Below, in pieces: positions 44,304 to 56,788 of a stretch of 64,000 nucleotides of DNA. Under the pieces are notes generated by a model. It was not told where the DNA came from, made no database searches, and saw nothing but the letters and a program-made list of their open reading frames with translations. Position numbers and translations under genes: made by a program. Origin of the DNA: Plantago ovata (taxonomy: Eukaryota > Streptophyta > Magnoliopsida > Lamiales > Plantaginaceae); contig CM051455.1 in the NCBI GenBank assembly GCA_028274465.1, forward strand, positions 118,829,547 through 118,893,546, given 5' to 3'. How positions within the stretch are numbered: the stretch's first letter is position 1; every line of letters begins with the position of its first letter.

Positions 44304-44857
44304 GACTGATAACAACCCTCAAGCTACAAGACCCAGCTAATATAAGTACATAAATATATATATGTATGTATTTCTGAGATGCTTTCCATAGGGTGCTTTA
44401 ATTCTGAACTTTCATTGCGTTTTCTTGTATTGGCGACCTCGTCTTACAAGACTCGCAGTAATCGTCGGATTAGAGTAAGCCTATGGTTATGACTTACTGC
44501 ATATTGTATCTAGCGACCTCGATAGGTACAATATGTAGGGCATCGGGTTAAATTAGATTTGACAACCAAGAGTTGCGTGACGCAATTGGATAGTCTTACT
44601 AGTCCTACCGGTCATATTATGCTATGCGACCAGCCCCCGTTGGAGTATGGCATAATATGAATTTGGATCTTGGCCACTACGGTAACTTGTTGGACATTAC
44701 CCGTATGTTTGTTGTGGGGGCAAGCATATGTGAAAATAGTGGGAGCTAAACAGCTAAAGGACCTTGTTGTTTAGTTATGTTGACTGTGTATTTAGAAATA
44801 GTATTTCAATAGTTGATTATTGTTTTCGTTCTATATTATTTCTCCTGGAAAACCGAA

Positions 44858-45690
44858 ATGGCGAGTATCTCGCTCCGTGCTGTCTTAGTGAAGCAAATTT
44901 TGACCGAACCAAACTTCCTAGATGGGATCAGGAATATATGTTTGGTGCTGAGGTACGAAAGGATTGAGTACGTCTTGGACGAGGCTAATCCCGTGTGTCC
45001 CGAGAATCAGATTGCCGATCAAGTTGCTGATTTGGAATCAAGCAAACAAGGCAAAGTCTGATAAGCATCATGAGGATGCTAGATCCGCGCAGTGTATTAT
45101 GCTGGCGGCAATGAGCAATGAGCTGCAGAGACAACATGATAGCATGTTGCCGTATGAGATGCTAAAGCATCTTGAGTCAGTCTTTAAGACGACAGATAGA
45201 AGTGTTGAATTTGATTTGATCAAAGAGATACACAGATGCAAGCTCAATGAAGGAGGGAACATGTCTGAACATGTTCTCAAGATAAGAATAAGATCATGGT
45301 GATCTTTGTCCTTCAATCATTGCCGAGTTCGTATTCGCAGTTCATCGTTAACCACGATGAATGCGAAGGACGTAGCACTGCCCGAACTCCATAATCTGCT
45401 GAAGACATATGATCAAACTCTTCCTAAGAAGGAAAAGTCGATCATGTTTGTTGGGCAACCGTCTAACCGAAACCCGAGAAACAAAGGTGCTAAGGGTAAG
45501 GGAAAGTCGGGAGCCAAGGCTAACACTTCGAGTGATAAGCCTAAGCGTCTGAACCAGAAAAGGAAGTTCAAGAGGAGCGGAACGGTACACAGAGATGAAT
45601 GTCTTTTCTGTAAGCAGAAAGGGCATTGGAAGAGAGATTGCCCTAAGCTAAGGGCAGATCAAGTTAAGAAGCCGCTGACTTCTAGCTTAG
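44858..45690 (+). pseudogene. gag: D gag remnant
   Basis: Begins MASISLRAVLVKQILTEPNF at 44858, followed by copia gag similarity (AMSNELQRQHDSMLPYEMLKHL; LPELHNLLKTYDQTLPKKEKS), a Lys/Arg-rich part and a CCHC knuckle CLFCKQKGHWKRDC near 45600. Broken in a few places. Confidence 0.85.
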
Positions 45691-47395
45691 GTATGTTTGT
45701 TATTGAAATGAACATGACTACTTTTGACTCCAATGGTTGCGTATTAGATACAGCCTATGGCTCGCACATTTGCAATAATGTGCAGGGGCTAATTGAACAC
45801 ATGCTAGTCAAGCAAGGTGAAGTCGACTTGCATGTTGGGAACAACAATCCAGTTGAAGCCAAACGCGTTGGACGCAGCAAGATAGATTTACCTTCGGGAC
45901 AATGTTTAGAACTTGATAATGTTTATTTTGTTCCATCCATTGTCAGAAATATTATTTCCATTCCATTGTTAGACAATATGGGTTTTTCCTTTCAATTTGC
46001 GAATAATACTTGTTATTTTTCATTAAATAATCAGTATTATGGAAAAGCTCGCTTGGTGAATGGTTTATATATTTTACAAAGTAGTCTACCTTTATTTCAA
46101 ATACATAACAAACAACCGTCTTCAAGTAAGAAGAATAATCCATCTTATATATGGCATTGTCGGCTAGGTCATATCAATGAAAGACGGATTCAAAAACTAA
46201 GGAAGTTGGACTACTTAGAACCATTTGATTTCGAATCATATGGTACATGTGAATCTTGTGTTAAGGGTAAGATGACAACAAACTTTTTGTTGGACAAGGT
46301 GTTCGTGCCACTCGCTGCTTAGAGCTCATACATACCGATGTATGTGGACTGTTTAAAGTCCATGCGCGTGGGGGTTATCCTTACTTCGTTACCTTTACTG
46401 ACGATTTCTCAAGGTATGGATATATCTTTCTTATGAATAATAAATTCGAGACCTTTGGGAAATTCAAAGAATTTAGGAATGAGGTCGAGAATGAATTGAA
46501 CCTAAGGATAGTCACTCTTCGATCAGATCGAGGAGGTGAATACCTTAGTGAAGAATTTATCGATTACTTGAAGGAAAATGGGATTCAATCGCAATGGACT
46601 CCTCCTGGAACACCACAGTTAAACGGTGTGTCTGAGAGGAGGAATCGAACCCTGCTAGACATGGTAAGATCAATGATTGGATTCTCGACTCTTCCAAAGT
46701 ATCTGTGGGGATATGCACTACAAACTGCAATCTACATTCTGAACCGTGTACCATCTAAATCAGTGGAGAAAACTCCTTATGAGTTATGGAAGGGAAAGAA
46801 GCCTTCACTAGGCTATCTTAGACCTTGGGGCTGTCCTGCGATAGTCAAGCTGATGCTCACTGATAAGGGTGTCAAAGTATATTTCATAGGCTATCCTCGT
46901 CACACGGGAGGCTATGAATTCTATCATGCTGAAGATCACAAGGTGATCGTGTCTAGAAACGTGAAGTTTTTAGAAGCTGAATACCTCGAAGAAGAGAGGT
47001 TAGATGATATGATAGAACTTGAAGAAATTCAAGACTTTGACACGCGCGAACATGAGGTCTTTAAATCTTCTGATTTGGACTCAAGTTCAGTGGGAGCTTT
47101 CGAAGCAGACAAGGGTGATGATATGACACTTTCTAGGCATGTCATAGTCAGTGGGAGTCCTGTGATTAGATCAACAGTTGAAACCACACCTGTAGAACCC
47201 GTTGTCAACCAACCTGTGCAACAAGTTGCACAAGAGCAGTCTCCCGCGAGGGAACTGGGTCGCGCCCAACGACCAGCTGCATCAGTATCCACTGATAATG
47301 TTCGTGTTACACGAAGCCAAAAAAGAAAAGCACCAGAACAAGTCGAGCTCCGTAGGTCGAAGAGGATCCTTAGAGGACCTCAGAAGTAAAGCCTT
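45691..47395 (+). pseudogene. pol: D protease and integrase remnant
   Basis: Protease with LDTAYGSHICNN (about 45744); zinc region WHCRLGHINERRIQKL and CESCVKGKM (about 46150-46280); integrase core with [15 protein letters not shown] (about 46520) and [17 protein letters not shown] (about 46627); C-terminal region ending in a basic stretch near 47390. Broken in a few places. Confidence 0.88.
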
Positions 47396-49021
47396 ATGAT
47401 AGAAGACATCAGTGAACTTGATGTCGGTTTATCAGATCGGGAAGATCCCGAGACCTACAAAGAGGCAATAATTGATATTGACTCAGACAAATGGCAAGAG
47501 GCCATGAAATTAGAAATGGATTCAATGTACCAGAACCAAGTTTGGAACTTGGTAGACTTGCCCCAAGGGGTTAGACCAATTGGGTGAAAATGGGTCTTTA
47601 AACGAAAGACAGATGCCGATGGCAAGGTACAAACGCACAAAGCTAGGCTTGTGGCAAAAGGCTACACGCAAAGGTATGGCATCGATTACGATGAAACCTT
47701 TTCACCAGTAGCAAAATTGAAGTCCATTCGAATTCTACTTGCGATAGCTGCCTACTATGATTATGAAATCTGGCAGATGGATGTAAAGACAGCCTTCCTC
47801 AATGGCAACCTTGAGGAAGAGGTCTATATGGTACAGCCGGAAGGTTTTATTAGTAAAACCAGGCCAACTGCTGTATGCAAATTACAAAGATCCATCTATG
47901 GGCTAAAGCAAGCGTCAAGGAGCTGGAATATCCGCTTTGATGAAGCTGTCAAATCGTTTGACTTCATCAGAAGCAAGGAAGATCCCTGTGTCTATGCAAG
48001 ACACAGCGACAAAGGAGTTGTTTTCATGATCATTTATGTAGATGACATTTTGATCATGGGAAACAATGTCTCTATGCTAGAAGAGACTAAAGTTTGGTTA
48101 TCAAGTACCTTCTCGATGAAGGACTTGGGTGAAGCGAACTACATCCTAGGGATCAAGATCTATAGAGATAGATCCAAGAGGATGTTAGGATTGACACAGT
48201 CCACCTACATCGACAAAATACTGAAGCGTTATAAGATGGACGACTCAAAGAGAGGCTTTCTCCTAGCTAGGCATGGGATTGTCTTATCAGTTAAGGATGG
48301 TCCTAAAACTGATGAAGAAAGAAATGCAATGAGTCGTGTACCCTATGATTCGGCAGTAGGGTCTATAATGTATGCAATGAATTGCACAAGGCCCGATGTG
48401 GCATATGCGCTTAGTGTCAGTTGTCGACACCAGCAGAATCCAGGAGTACCTCACTGGACTGCTGTGAAGAACATTCTTAAGTACCTTAGACGGACTAAAG
48501 AGATGTTCCTGGTGTTTGGTGGAGAACCAGAATTAAAGATGTCTGGGTATGTCGATGCTGGATTTGAATCAGATTCTGATGACTTTGAGTCACAGACAGG
48601 ATACGTATTCAAATTGAACGGAGGAGCTATCTGTTGGAAGAGTTCTAAGCAAGCCACGATTGCTGACTCATCCACAGAAGCCGAGTGCATTACTGAATCA
48701 GAAGCATCGTAAGAAGCTGTCTGGATTTCAGAGTTCTTGAAGGAATTGAGGGTTGTTCCTGGTCCTAGTCCAATAACGATTTATTGGGACAATACGGGCG
48801 CCGTCGCTCAAGCTTAGGAGTCTAGATCTACAAACAAGAACAAACATGTACTTAGAAAATATCACGTTATACGTGAGATTATAGATAGAGGAGAAGTTAG
48901 TATAGAACGTGTCTCTACCACGGACAACGTGGCAGATCCTTTCACTAAGGTCTTATCAGTGGAAGTCCACTTACGACATTATGCTAATCTGGGCATTAGG
49001 CATAAAGGTGACTGGCTCTAG
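47396..49021 (+). pseudogene. pol: D reverse transcriptase and RNase H remnant
   Basis: RT with RLVAKGYTQRYGIDYDETFSP (about 47650), MDVKTAFLNGNLEEEVYM (about 47780) and catalytic IIYVDDILIMG (about 48030); RNase H with SGYVDAGFESD, SQTGYVFKLNGG and IADSSTEAECI (about 48540-48690), the final part ending near 49021. Broken in a few places. Confidence 0.88.
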
Positions 49022-49035
49022 TCCAAGTGGGAGAT
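49022..49035 (+). other. D polypurine tract
   Basis: Purine-rich AAGTGGGAGAT just before the 3' LTR. Confidence 0.8.
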
Positions 49036-51130
49036 TGATAGTGTATATGGCCTAGAGACAGTCCTTACTAAGGGCATGGTGCCCTTATAGAGGACATATA
49101 TGTACTATTACACAGGTCAACGTAATATAATATATGTTTGTTGCATTTTACTGTTGAGTATCGCTTTCATATTTATATTACACCAGGCTGCAGCATGTCA
49201 TATCTTTATTACTGTCTGTATTGATATTAAACATGTCCCCTCGAATAGATGACCGATCACACAGTTAGTGCGAGCTATGTGAGTTATCATCTATCCCAAA
49301 CTCTCCCTAGTCGTGGTACATCTCGGATGTGGGGCTCTGAATGAACCTGACAAGACTAGTGTGCGTGGAGGTTATACTTGTTGGAGCAAGTGTGAGTCGA
49401 TCCCACGGCCACGGAACGGATTGTTGGACAATCGAGAAACGTTCCAATAACTGCGCATAGTTGTTCGAAGAAGCTTTATCGAACAATGGACGTACCCACC
49501 GGACACTCCCATCGATGTATACTCTACACCGACGTGTCTATGGGAAACGGTGAGTTGTCGAAGTGATGCCATTCGTCCTTTGTACTTACAGGACTTTATC
49601 ATCACATTTGTTGCCCCATACCCTTGGTGGACCCGTCGATGTCAGCTCTGAATAAGCAGCTGACCTAAGACACGATCCAGGATTATGGCTAAATACAAAT
49701 GGGGGTGATAAGTGATTCTGTGAAGGATTCATCTCTCAAGTGTAGCACAGGAGAGCACTGCTCATAGTCTGCATAGTTGTGTTGGTAAAGTCACTGGCCA
49801 GTGCAAATGATATATTATGATGGTCATAAGTATATCTTAACCAAGCAACTCCCTGAGACGCCCATGGATGTATTATTGGGATAGACACTTCATCGATCCT
49901 AGATACATTCGAGCAAGTCAGATGAAGGGACGTTACCATCGCCGCGTTGAGCGCAACAGGCTTCGCAACGAAAGGGTTAGCTTTGAGAAACCTCTCAAAC
50001 GTCCTCACGTATTAATATTGCAAATGGAACCGTCTAGGAATTCCATGTTGCCTAGTCTAGGACTTGCTTAATACGGTGAGGCCCTATGGGTCACACTATG
50101 TGGTGATTCAGTCTATCAGAATATCCTTGAAGATGGAATCGCAATTAATTTTGAATTAATTGTGATTGATGGATTATAATTGATTTGGAATTAATTATAA
50201 TATTTGGTGGCTCAATTAATGATTTGGAATTATTAATTGAATTGGCTAATTAATTGTATTTTATGTAAATACAATTCAAGATTATATTTTGGAAATATAA
50301 TGGAGGTTTGATTGTAAAGGATATGTTAATTTAGAATTAACATATGTACTTGGGCAAAATCTACTTGGAGTTTGGATTGCCTTAGAAATATAAGTGGGTC
50401 CCAAAAGTGGGACCCACGTCCCGTAGGACAAGGCGCGCGCGCGCGCGTAGCTGGGTAGGGGAAGGAGTTCGACTCCTTCCTCTATTAGAAGTCCAAGGGA
50501 TAAGTTAGATTTTCCTGATTGAGTTTTAATTTGATTGGGAATGAATCTAGACTTGATATTGGTTTCCTTGTGCGATAAGAATTAGATTCTTATTTCTTTA
50601 CGAAGTCTAATTGCTTATGCTTGAGGCTTCTATAGACTACTATATATAGTGGACTATTAGAGAGAGTTTTATACACATAAGTTCTGACAGATAATTTCAG
50701 ACACAGTTATACTACCCAGTTTTCTTAGAGAAAATAAAAACTCTCCCCTCCTCCATTAGCCTCACGCGCGCGCACACCACCACCGGAGGGAATTTCCGCC
50801 CCGTCTTCTTGGTCACACAATGAATATCCTAGCATTCGTCCGATAGGTTGTTCATCCGTGGATACCAAGGTTGAGGTTCTAGGAGCTGGAAACTAACTCT
50901 TATTGTCTTGCAGATATATAGAGTATTGTAGATATCTTCGACTTTGACGAAGGAGAAGATACACCGGAATATTACGAAGACTTGGAAGCTGCTTTGGAAG
51001 TAAGGTTAGTCTTCCAATTGACGTGTTTATATATATACGACATATGCATAATCAATTAACCTGTATGTTAAGAAATTTTTTAAAATTCCGCTGCGTACCC
51101 TAGGGGTAACTCTGACCATATTTTCTTACA
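49036..51130 (+). repeat. D 3' LTR (2.10 kb)
   Basis: Partner of 41063-43159; TATA at 50641-50648. Followed by target duplication TTATG. Confidence 0.94.
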
Positions 51131-51135
51131 TTATG

Positions 51136-53359
51136 GACTTCCTTTAGTGCTAGAATTCTGGGAGTAAACTCCTCAACTCTTGGAAACGGCACTAAATGAG
51201 GTGTTAAGGAATGAACCTTAATTTCGGAAGCAAACTGATCATCACGCATCAACAATTCTGCTCTTAGACCATCGTCTAAATCATTGATGTAATCAGGAGG
51301 AGGAATCTGAACAACTTTTGGGTCTCGCTTGGATTGTTCATCCTTTTTCTGACAAGTCGTCATCATCCTCAGATTCATCAAGTTGAGCAACTTTTGAGCC
51401 TTTATCAGTAGCTTCACTTCCTTTTTGTTGAGTTGTTGCTGATGGCAACGCTTTAGACTCAACAACTGGAGTTTCACCAGTAGTTAGTTTTAATTGAGTA
51501 GTTGCTGAAGGCAACGTTTGAGACTCAATAACTGGAGTTTCGACAGTAGCAAATGGAAGGGAGGGGACTTCCTTTGATCTCACTCCTGAAGATTGACCAA
51601 TTTCTAGATCCTGTGGATGCCTTGCATGGATCAAGAGACTGTTTTGGAGAGCGCGTTGGTAATCTTCATCTTGTTCATCATCATCAAGGTTTTCTTCAGT
51701 AACCTTGGCATCAGAAACTGGACTTTTGCCATTTTTCAAGGCAGCCCTTTTTCTGGCGTATTCTTCTTCAGTATCAGCACCTTGCACAGGTGCTTGACTT
51801 TCAGCAGCAGTAGGAGGAGATTGAGATTCTTGCTGAGATTGTTGTTGTTCAGCTTGCTGATTTTCAAGTTGATCATTTTCAGCAGCTGTTAACTTCAATC
51901 CTCCAGCATCAGGACTTGGACCTTGATTGTCATCATCATCGTCTTTCTTGTCCTTAGAATCTTTCCCTTCATCATCACTGGGATCAATGGTAATGTTCTC
52001 ATCTTCTTCTTCTTCATCATCGTCTGTCAGAATGACTAGCTCAACGTGCTTATACAAAGCAACACTTGTCACTTCCTCTTCCTCATTGATTTTGTGGGGA
52101 TCAGCCACCACAGGTACAAATAGACCTTTGAGCATCACAACTTGTTCAGCTTGAGAGGCACTCTTGAATTTTGCCTTCATATTGTCTCTGATTTGAGCAA
52201 TCAGATTGGAGCTCATTTGCTGAGAATATGACATTTCTTCAGGAAGGATGGAGTGGACAAATGTTTCGAGCTTCAGCAGAGAAGATCTCTTTTTCTCGTT
52301 TGAGAGATGAAGGTGAAGATCAGAGAAATCCATTCGCCTGTACCTTTGCCAGTTGCTGACGGACTTAGCAACTCTTGACAAAGTTGTCCTTTTGAAGTTC
52401 AAGTACAGTTCTTCAGAACTTACTTGATGATCTTCAGTGATGAGTACCACTTCAGTGGTTTCCTTTTGAGCCTGAAAAAGAACGTTATTTAGATCAGGAA
52501 TGGTTTGGAGAATTGTTTTAGAGTTTATATCTGAAACATGATTTACCTGCTGAGAGTCAGCAAGCTCATGTAATAAAATTTCCATTCCATGAGGAGCTTG
52601 AGTAGCATCCTCCATGTGTTCATCCTGAAATAAATTAAAGTTAGACACAAGTACTAAGCTGTCAAACTTAGTTTTTATACCAAAATTATTAACTACCTGC
52701 TGAGCAGGGAGTGTTGGTTCTGGTGCAGAGGCTTCAGCAACCATCTGACTTGCATCTTGAGAAGTCTGTAGAGATAGGATAATTTTAGCAAAGGAACAAT
52801 TTTCAGAAATTGAAGTTTTACTGATGGTTGAATTAACTACCTGCTGAGGAAGGACAGGTTGTGGCTTAGTCCTTTCAGCATTAACAGTTTCTTCAGCTTC
52901 TTGGACTGTTTCTTCAGCAGACTTCTGGTTTTGCTCTATCTGAGAGAGCTGTGCGGTTTCAGCAATGTCCCTTGTCTCTGAAATGACAAGTTGAGCAGAA
53001 GCATCTTGACCTTTGAGCTCACTGCTTGTCATGAAGAGATCAATTGACTTATTGGATGATTCTTCAATTTCCAACTCCATTTGTTTGCTTAAATCTTCCA
53101 GTACAAGCTGGACTTTGTCAATTGATGTCTTGGGTGAGCTTGGGCCAGTATTCTCAGCATCACGAGATGCGTCGTTGAATAATGCTTCTTGAGTTTCAGC
53201 AACTTCAGGAACTGGAACCATTGCTATTTCAGCAACTGGTCCTTCAGCAAGCCTTGCTTCAGCAACTTGATGAGTTGCTTGTTCAGCAACCATCTTTTCA
53301 GAAGCATCAGCAAGTGCCGCTTTTTGTAGATCAGCAACAATGTCGCTTACTGGTTGCAT
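51136..53359 (-). pseudogene. C2 env-like region, upstream part
   Basis: Equivalent of C1 22055-24276: Ala/Glu-rich stretch from MQPVSDIV (53359), the three intron-like segments (52472-52546, 52625-52696, 52766-52840), the acidic runs and the 66-base tandem duplication (51428-51559). It continues past 53359 to the unfilled B site (53401-53405) and the junction at 53449. Few breaks. Confidence 0.75.
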
Positions 53360-53445
53360 AGTTGGGTCATTTAAATTATCTACAATGTAGATATCTGGGA
53401 CTTGGGCAGGAATTTCATTTCCACTGCCTTGTGGTCTATTCTCAG

Positions 53446-53449
53446 TAGA
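53446..53449. other. Rearrangement junction between C2 and A2
   Basis: C-type sequence CTCAGTAGAA (as at 29909-29920) changes to A-type sequence AGAACAAGATACTAATC (as at about 11687). The four bases AGAA fit both. No target duplication or LTR end is present, so this is a recombination or end-joining break, not an insertion. Confidence 0.85.
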
Positions 53450-53574
53450 ACAAGATACTAATCAACACAAAGCCAAATAATACTTAACATCACGGTTCAC
53501 ATCCCATCCCCCTTACGATTCTTAAGGTAGCCCCCTAGCAAAAGAGAATGAGTAATTAGAAGTGATACAAGATG

Positions 53575-54832
53575 TTACCGAAAAGTTTGGCCTCGGTTGG
53601 CTGAGAGTGGACTGACGTAGTCCCCATAAAAGTCGCTCCACATGTCATTCATGAGCTCATTGGACTGACGTAGAGCCTCCTGCTGCTGCTGGATGAGCTG
53701 TTGCTGCTCCCACATGTGCTGCCTATCCTCTCGGCAATGCTCCTCGAATATCTCCCAATCGCGGTTGTGCTGGACGATGTGCCTGTCGATGTCCTGTCGC
53801 ATGGCCGCGTTGTTGGCATCAATTCTGTCGAAGCGGCTGTCGAGGTAGGTACGGAATTCAGAGAAGTCAAATCCTCTAGACCCCTGTGGTGTTCTAGGTG
53901 GTGTATGTGGCGCTCTATGGACAAACGGGATATCTGGGATGGGGGCTTCGCCAACATCTGCCTCGATAGCATCCTCATGATCGGAATCATTTGGCTGGAA
54001 TGGTGCTCCTACATCAGTAGCGGCAGCTGTGGGGTTCTTCAACTGATACCTGTTGAGTTGTACCTCAATGGTCGAGGGTGAAAGGGCAGCGACCTCGCAA
54101 TCCCCCTCCTCAATATCTTCTACCCCATGATATTTGCAGTACGCTGTGATGAAGCTTGGGAAGATGAAAGGCTTCCTCTTCTTTTCCCAGTGGTGCTCGT
54201 AATCCTCATATATAATGTGCCCTATGTCGATCTGATGTCCGTCTATGAGGCAGTAGAGGAGCTCGGCGTAGTAGGGCTGAATCCATGTGTCATTCTTCCT
54301 CGGGATCAAGTCGGAGATGCAAAATTTCATCATCACCTTAGCTTCAATGCTAACGTCTGTGATGTGTCTCCCTATCCCCCCTAGAGGTCCTCGAATACAG
54401 GTAGGCGTGGTCGCTCCCTGTGAATTCTGGGTTCCTGAAATGGATGAAGGAAGAAATGTACTCTGGGTTCCACGGTATAATCAGGCCTCGGACTAGCACC
54501 CCATTCTTCTCCTCGAGATCCGTGTATCCAGTATAGAACTCGTGGAGGAGGCTCTCTTCGTAACCTTTGAACCTGTTGGAACTGTACCATGCCCAATTCC
54601 TCTGTGACCCCAAACGTGACAGCGTCCTATATCCCGCTCTATCCACTGCGGACTCCGGAATGTCAATCCTCCTATCTGGGATGATCGACCGTCCTCCGTC
54701 GGCCATCTCCGCCTCTAGCCTTTGTCGCACCTCTATCGCAGTGACAGACAACTCGAACAAATGGTGCGATGGTTGGGAGCTTGATGCCACTCCCTTCCTC
54801 TTTTTGCTAGAGCCGGCTCTCCTTGACCTCGG
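53575..54832 (-). pseudogene. A2 extra ORF (broken copy of 11862-13166)
   Basis: Same MAPRSRRAGSSKK start (about 54836), globular part and Gln-rich coiled coil as in A1; broken. See the A1 entry for description. Confidence 0.8.
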
Positions 54833-54843
54833 TGCCATGATTC

Positions 54844-55382
54844 CTACAAACAACAATTAGTATCTTGTACGATGCAAAACAGACCTATGCATATGTAAAT
54901 ATACGAGTGATCAAACGAGTAATATTCACAAAAATCCAACCCCTCAAAATCCCAAAGCCTAGTCTAGCTAATTCATTACGCAACATATCAATGTAACTAC
55001 TACAGTAAAATATCACATTATGCTCTTGCTAACAACAAATGCCTTGAATCACAAGGTTCAATCCACACCATAAAACCAAAAATCTAGTATAAATCCTCAA
55101 ATTCATCAATCATGCATTCTAACAATACATCCATCAATATCATATCAATAAACACATGTTTAAGCATGAAATGAAAGTAAGAGAGACATTTCTCTAATAA
55201 GACATATATCATCCAATTAGCAAAAATCTCAAATCATCAAACCAAGCCTAATTGAACATGTAATTGACAATGAATCACGAATCTAATCACATAAAACATC
55301 AACCCATACATCATACAAGCCTAATTGAAGCATAAATAAAAAAATCCCCAAATCGTAAAAATTAGGGTTCATGTGATAATAC
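54844..55382 (-). other. Candidate 539-base leader intron of the A2 extra ORF
   Basis: Same donor GAG|GTATTATCAC and acceptor TTTGTAG borders as in A1, with scattered substitutions between. Confidence 0.5.
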
Positions 55383-55997
55383 CTCAAATCCGGAAATTGA
55401 ATGAGCTAGGAAGAAATTTGTTCGGATAGAAAGATAGAGCACGTAACGGGCTTCGAATGAAGCTAAAGAAAACACAAAATGATAGTGAGATGAAAAGTTA
55501 TGAAGATTTGAAGTTATTTTGAATATGGAGGAAATTTTGGAGTTTGGAAGATGAAAATGGAGGAAAATGGGGGTATGGGGAAGAAACCCCCGTTTTTTAC
55601 AATCTGGAGGTGTGGGTTCTTCCCCGTTTTTACAATTGGAGGTGTGGGGCGGTCCGCCCCGTGCGGGGCGAACCGCCCCACACGTCCGGAGCGCGCGCGC
55701 GCGCTCTGGACGTGGGGCGATTCGACCCCACTCCTAGGTGGGAAACGAATCGTTTTTGAAATAAAAATGCGGTTTTTAGTCCCCGAAAAATATTTTTATT
55801 TTAAAAAAAACTCGAAAGGTCACACTCGAACACAACATAAACACAAACGACACAGAACGGAACAAATTCACATATGAAAAGCAAATTGTTCAAGTATGAA
55901 TGCATGCAATAAAGCGGTAAAGAAAGCGATAAAAACCTCGGGTTGCCTCCCGGATAGCGCCATTATTTAAAGTTTCTGACTCGACTCCTGTCTTTGC
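55383..55997 (-). promoter_or_regulatory. A2 region between protease and extra ORF
   Basis: Counterpart of 13712-14291, with GC palindromes (about 55646-55720) and a pyrimidine-rich leader; an extra duplicated stretch next to the palindromes is present. No gene. Confidence 0.4.
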
Positions 55998-56788
55998 CTA
56001 GCTTTTCTTTTTGAGGGTACTAGACTTCCCCTTCACGGATCTCCTTCTCATGCCTCGACCCTGCGAATAAGAATGAACATAGACGTTAAGACCACTGTAA
56101 TCAATAGTGTTAGAAGTACCAGTTGGATCGGGTGGATCAGATATGGCGTGCAACACATGTTGCTGGCCATCCACTTCAATAGTGCAAGTTCTCTGGTAGA
56201 TGTCCATCACGGAGTGTAGCTTAGTCAAGAATGTTCGTCCTAAGAGTATGACATCCCCCGTTCATGGTGCTGATGCTGGCATAATTACAAATCGGTGTAG
56301 ACAGAAGCTTCACCGATCTTGACTAATACATTCTTCACAACGCCTTCTGGTTTCACAAGGGATCCATCTGCCAGTTGCACAATAGCCTTATGCATAGTTA
56401 GTTCCCCTAGGTTGCTTTTCTCGAAAACATTCAAAGGGAGCACATTAGAGTAGGATCCTGTGTCGAGTGTGGCTCGGACATCTTTAATCTCCCCAATCCC
56501 GACCTTAATATCGAAACTTTGAGCGAGCTGCTCGGGATCCTCTTGCTCCTCTTCACTCTTGTTAGTACCAGGATCCTTTTCTTCTTCTTCGGCTTGTGGT
56601 GGCATTTCCCTTTTGCAACTCTCGCACTTAGCAACCTTCTTGATGGTGATTTCAACAAGTAGATCACCCACTAAGTTAATGGACAATGACTTCTCTGTGT
56701 TGCTAGGCAGTTTGCCTTGCTCCCTACTTGCTCCTCGGTCGATCAATTCTTGCACCTTTTGATGGGCAAGCCTAGTGCTCTCTTCCAA
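55998..56788 (-). pseudogene. A2 protease region
   Basis: Aspartic protease with LDTGSYSN (about 56445-56470) and the family C-terminus KSSTLKKKS at 55998. Preceded by the gag tail. Broken. Confidence 0.8.

Larger units (their letters stand above)
43173..44857 (+). other. D untranslated leader (1.7 kb)
   Basis: No supportable gene. It holds a 280-base GC island of hairpins (43343-43625), an A-run, an AT-rich stretch, a four-unit tandem repeat (44139-44303), and then 550 bases matching the D0 fragments before the gag Met. Unusually long for a copia leader. Confidence 0.75.
41063..51130 (+). mobile_element. D: complete-length Ty1/copia element (Tork/Angela-like), inserted in C2
   Basis: 10.07 kb on the plus strand: LTRs 41063-43159 and 49036-51130, Met-tRNA primer site, long GC-structured leader, gag, protease, integrase, RT, RNase H, polypurine tract. 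Target duplication TTATG at 41058-41062 and 51131-51135; unfilled site in C1 at 22050-22054. Domain order protease-integrase-RT-RNase H is copia. Integrase wording ([26 protein letters not shown]) resembles the Tork/Angela/BARE group, a moderate-confidence lineage call. LTR difference by eye is near 3%. Structurally full length, coding region broken roughly five to seven times. Confidence 0.92.
39352..53449 (-). mobile_element. C2: 3' part of a second Sirevirus copy, interrupted by D, cut off at 53449
   Basis: Minus-strand 3' non-coding and env-like region equivalent to 20352-24317 and 29870-29920 of C1, at about 98% identity by eye. It lacks B and contains D (41063-51130). At 53449 it passes directly into A2 with a 4-base overlap; gag, pol and the 5' LTR are missing. 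Not an independent insertion but one end of the duplication. Confidence 0.9.
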
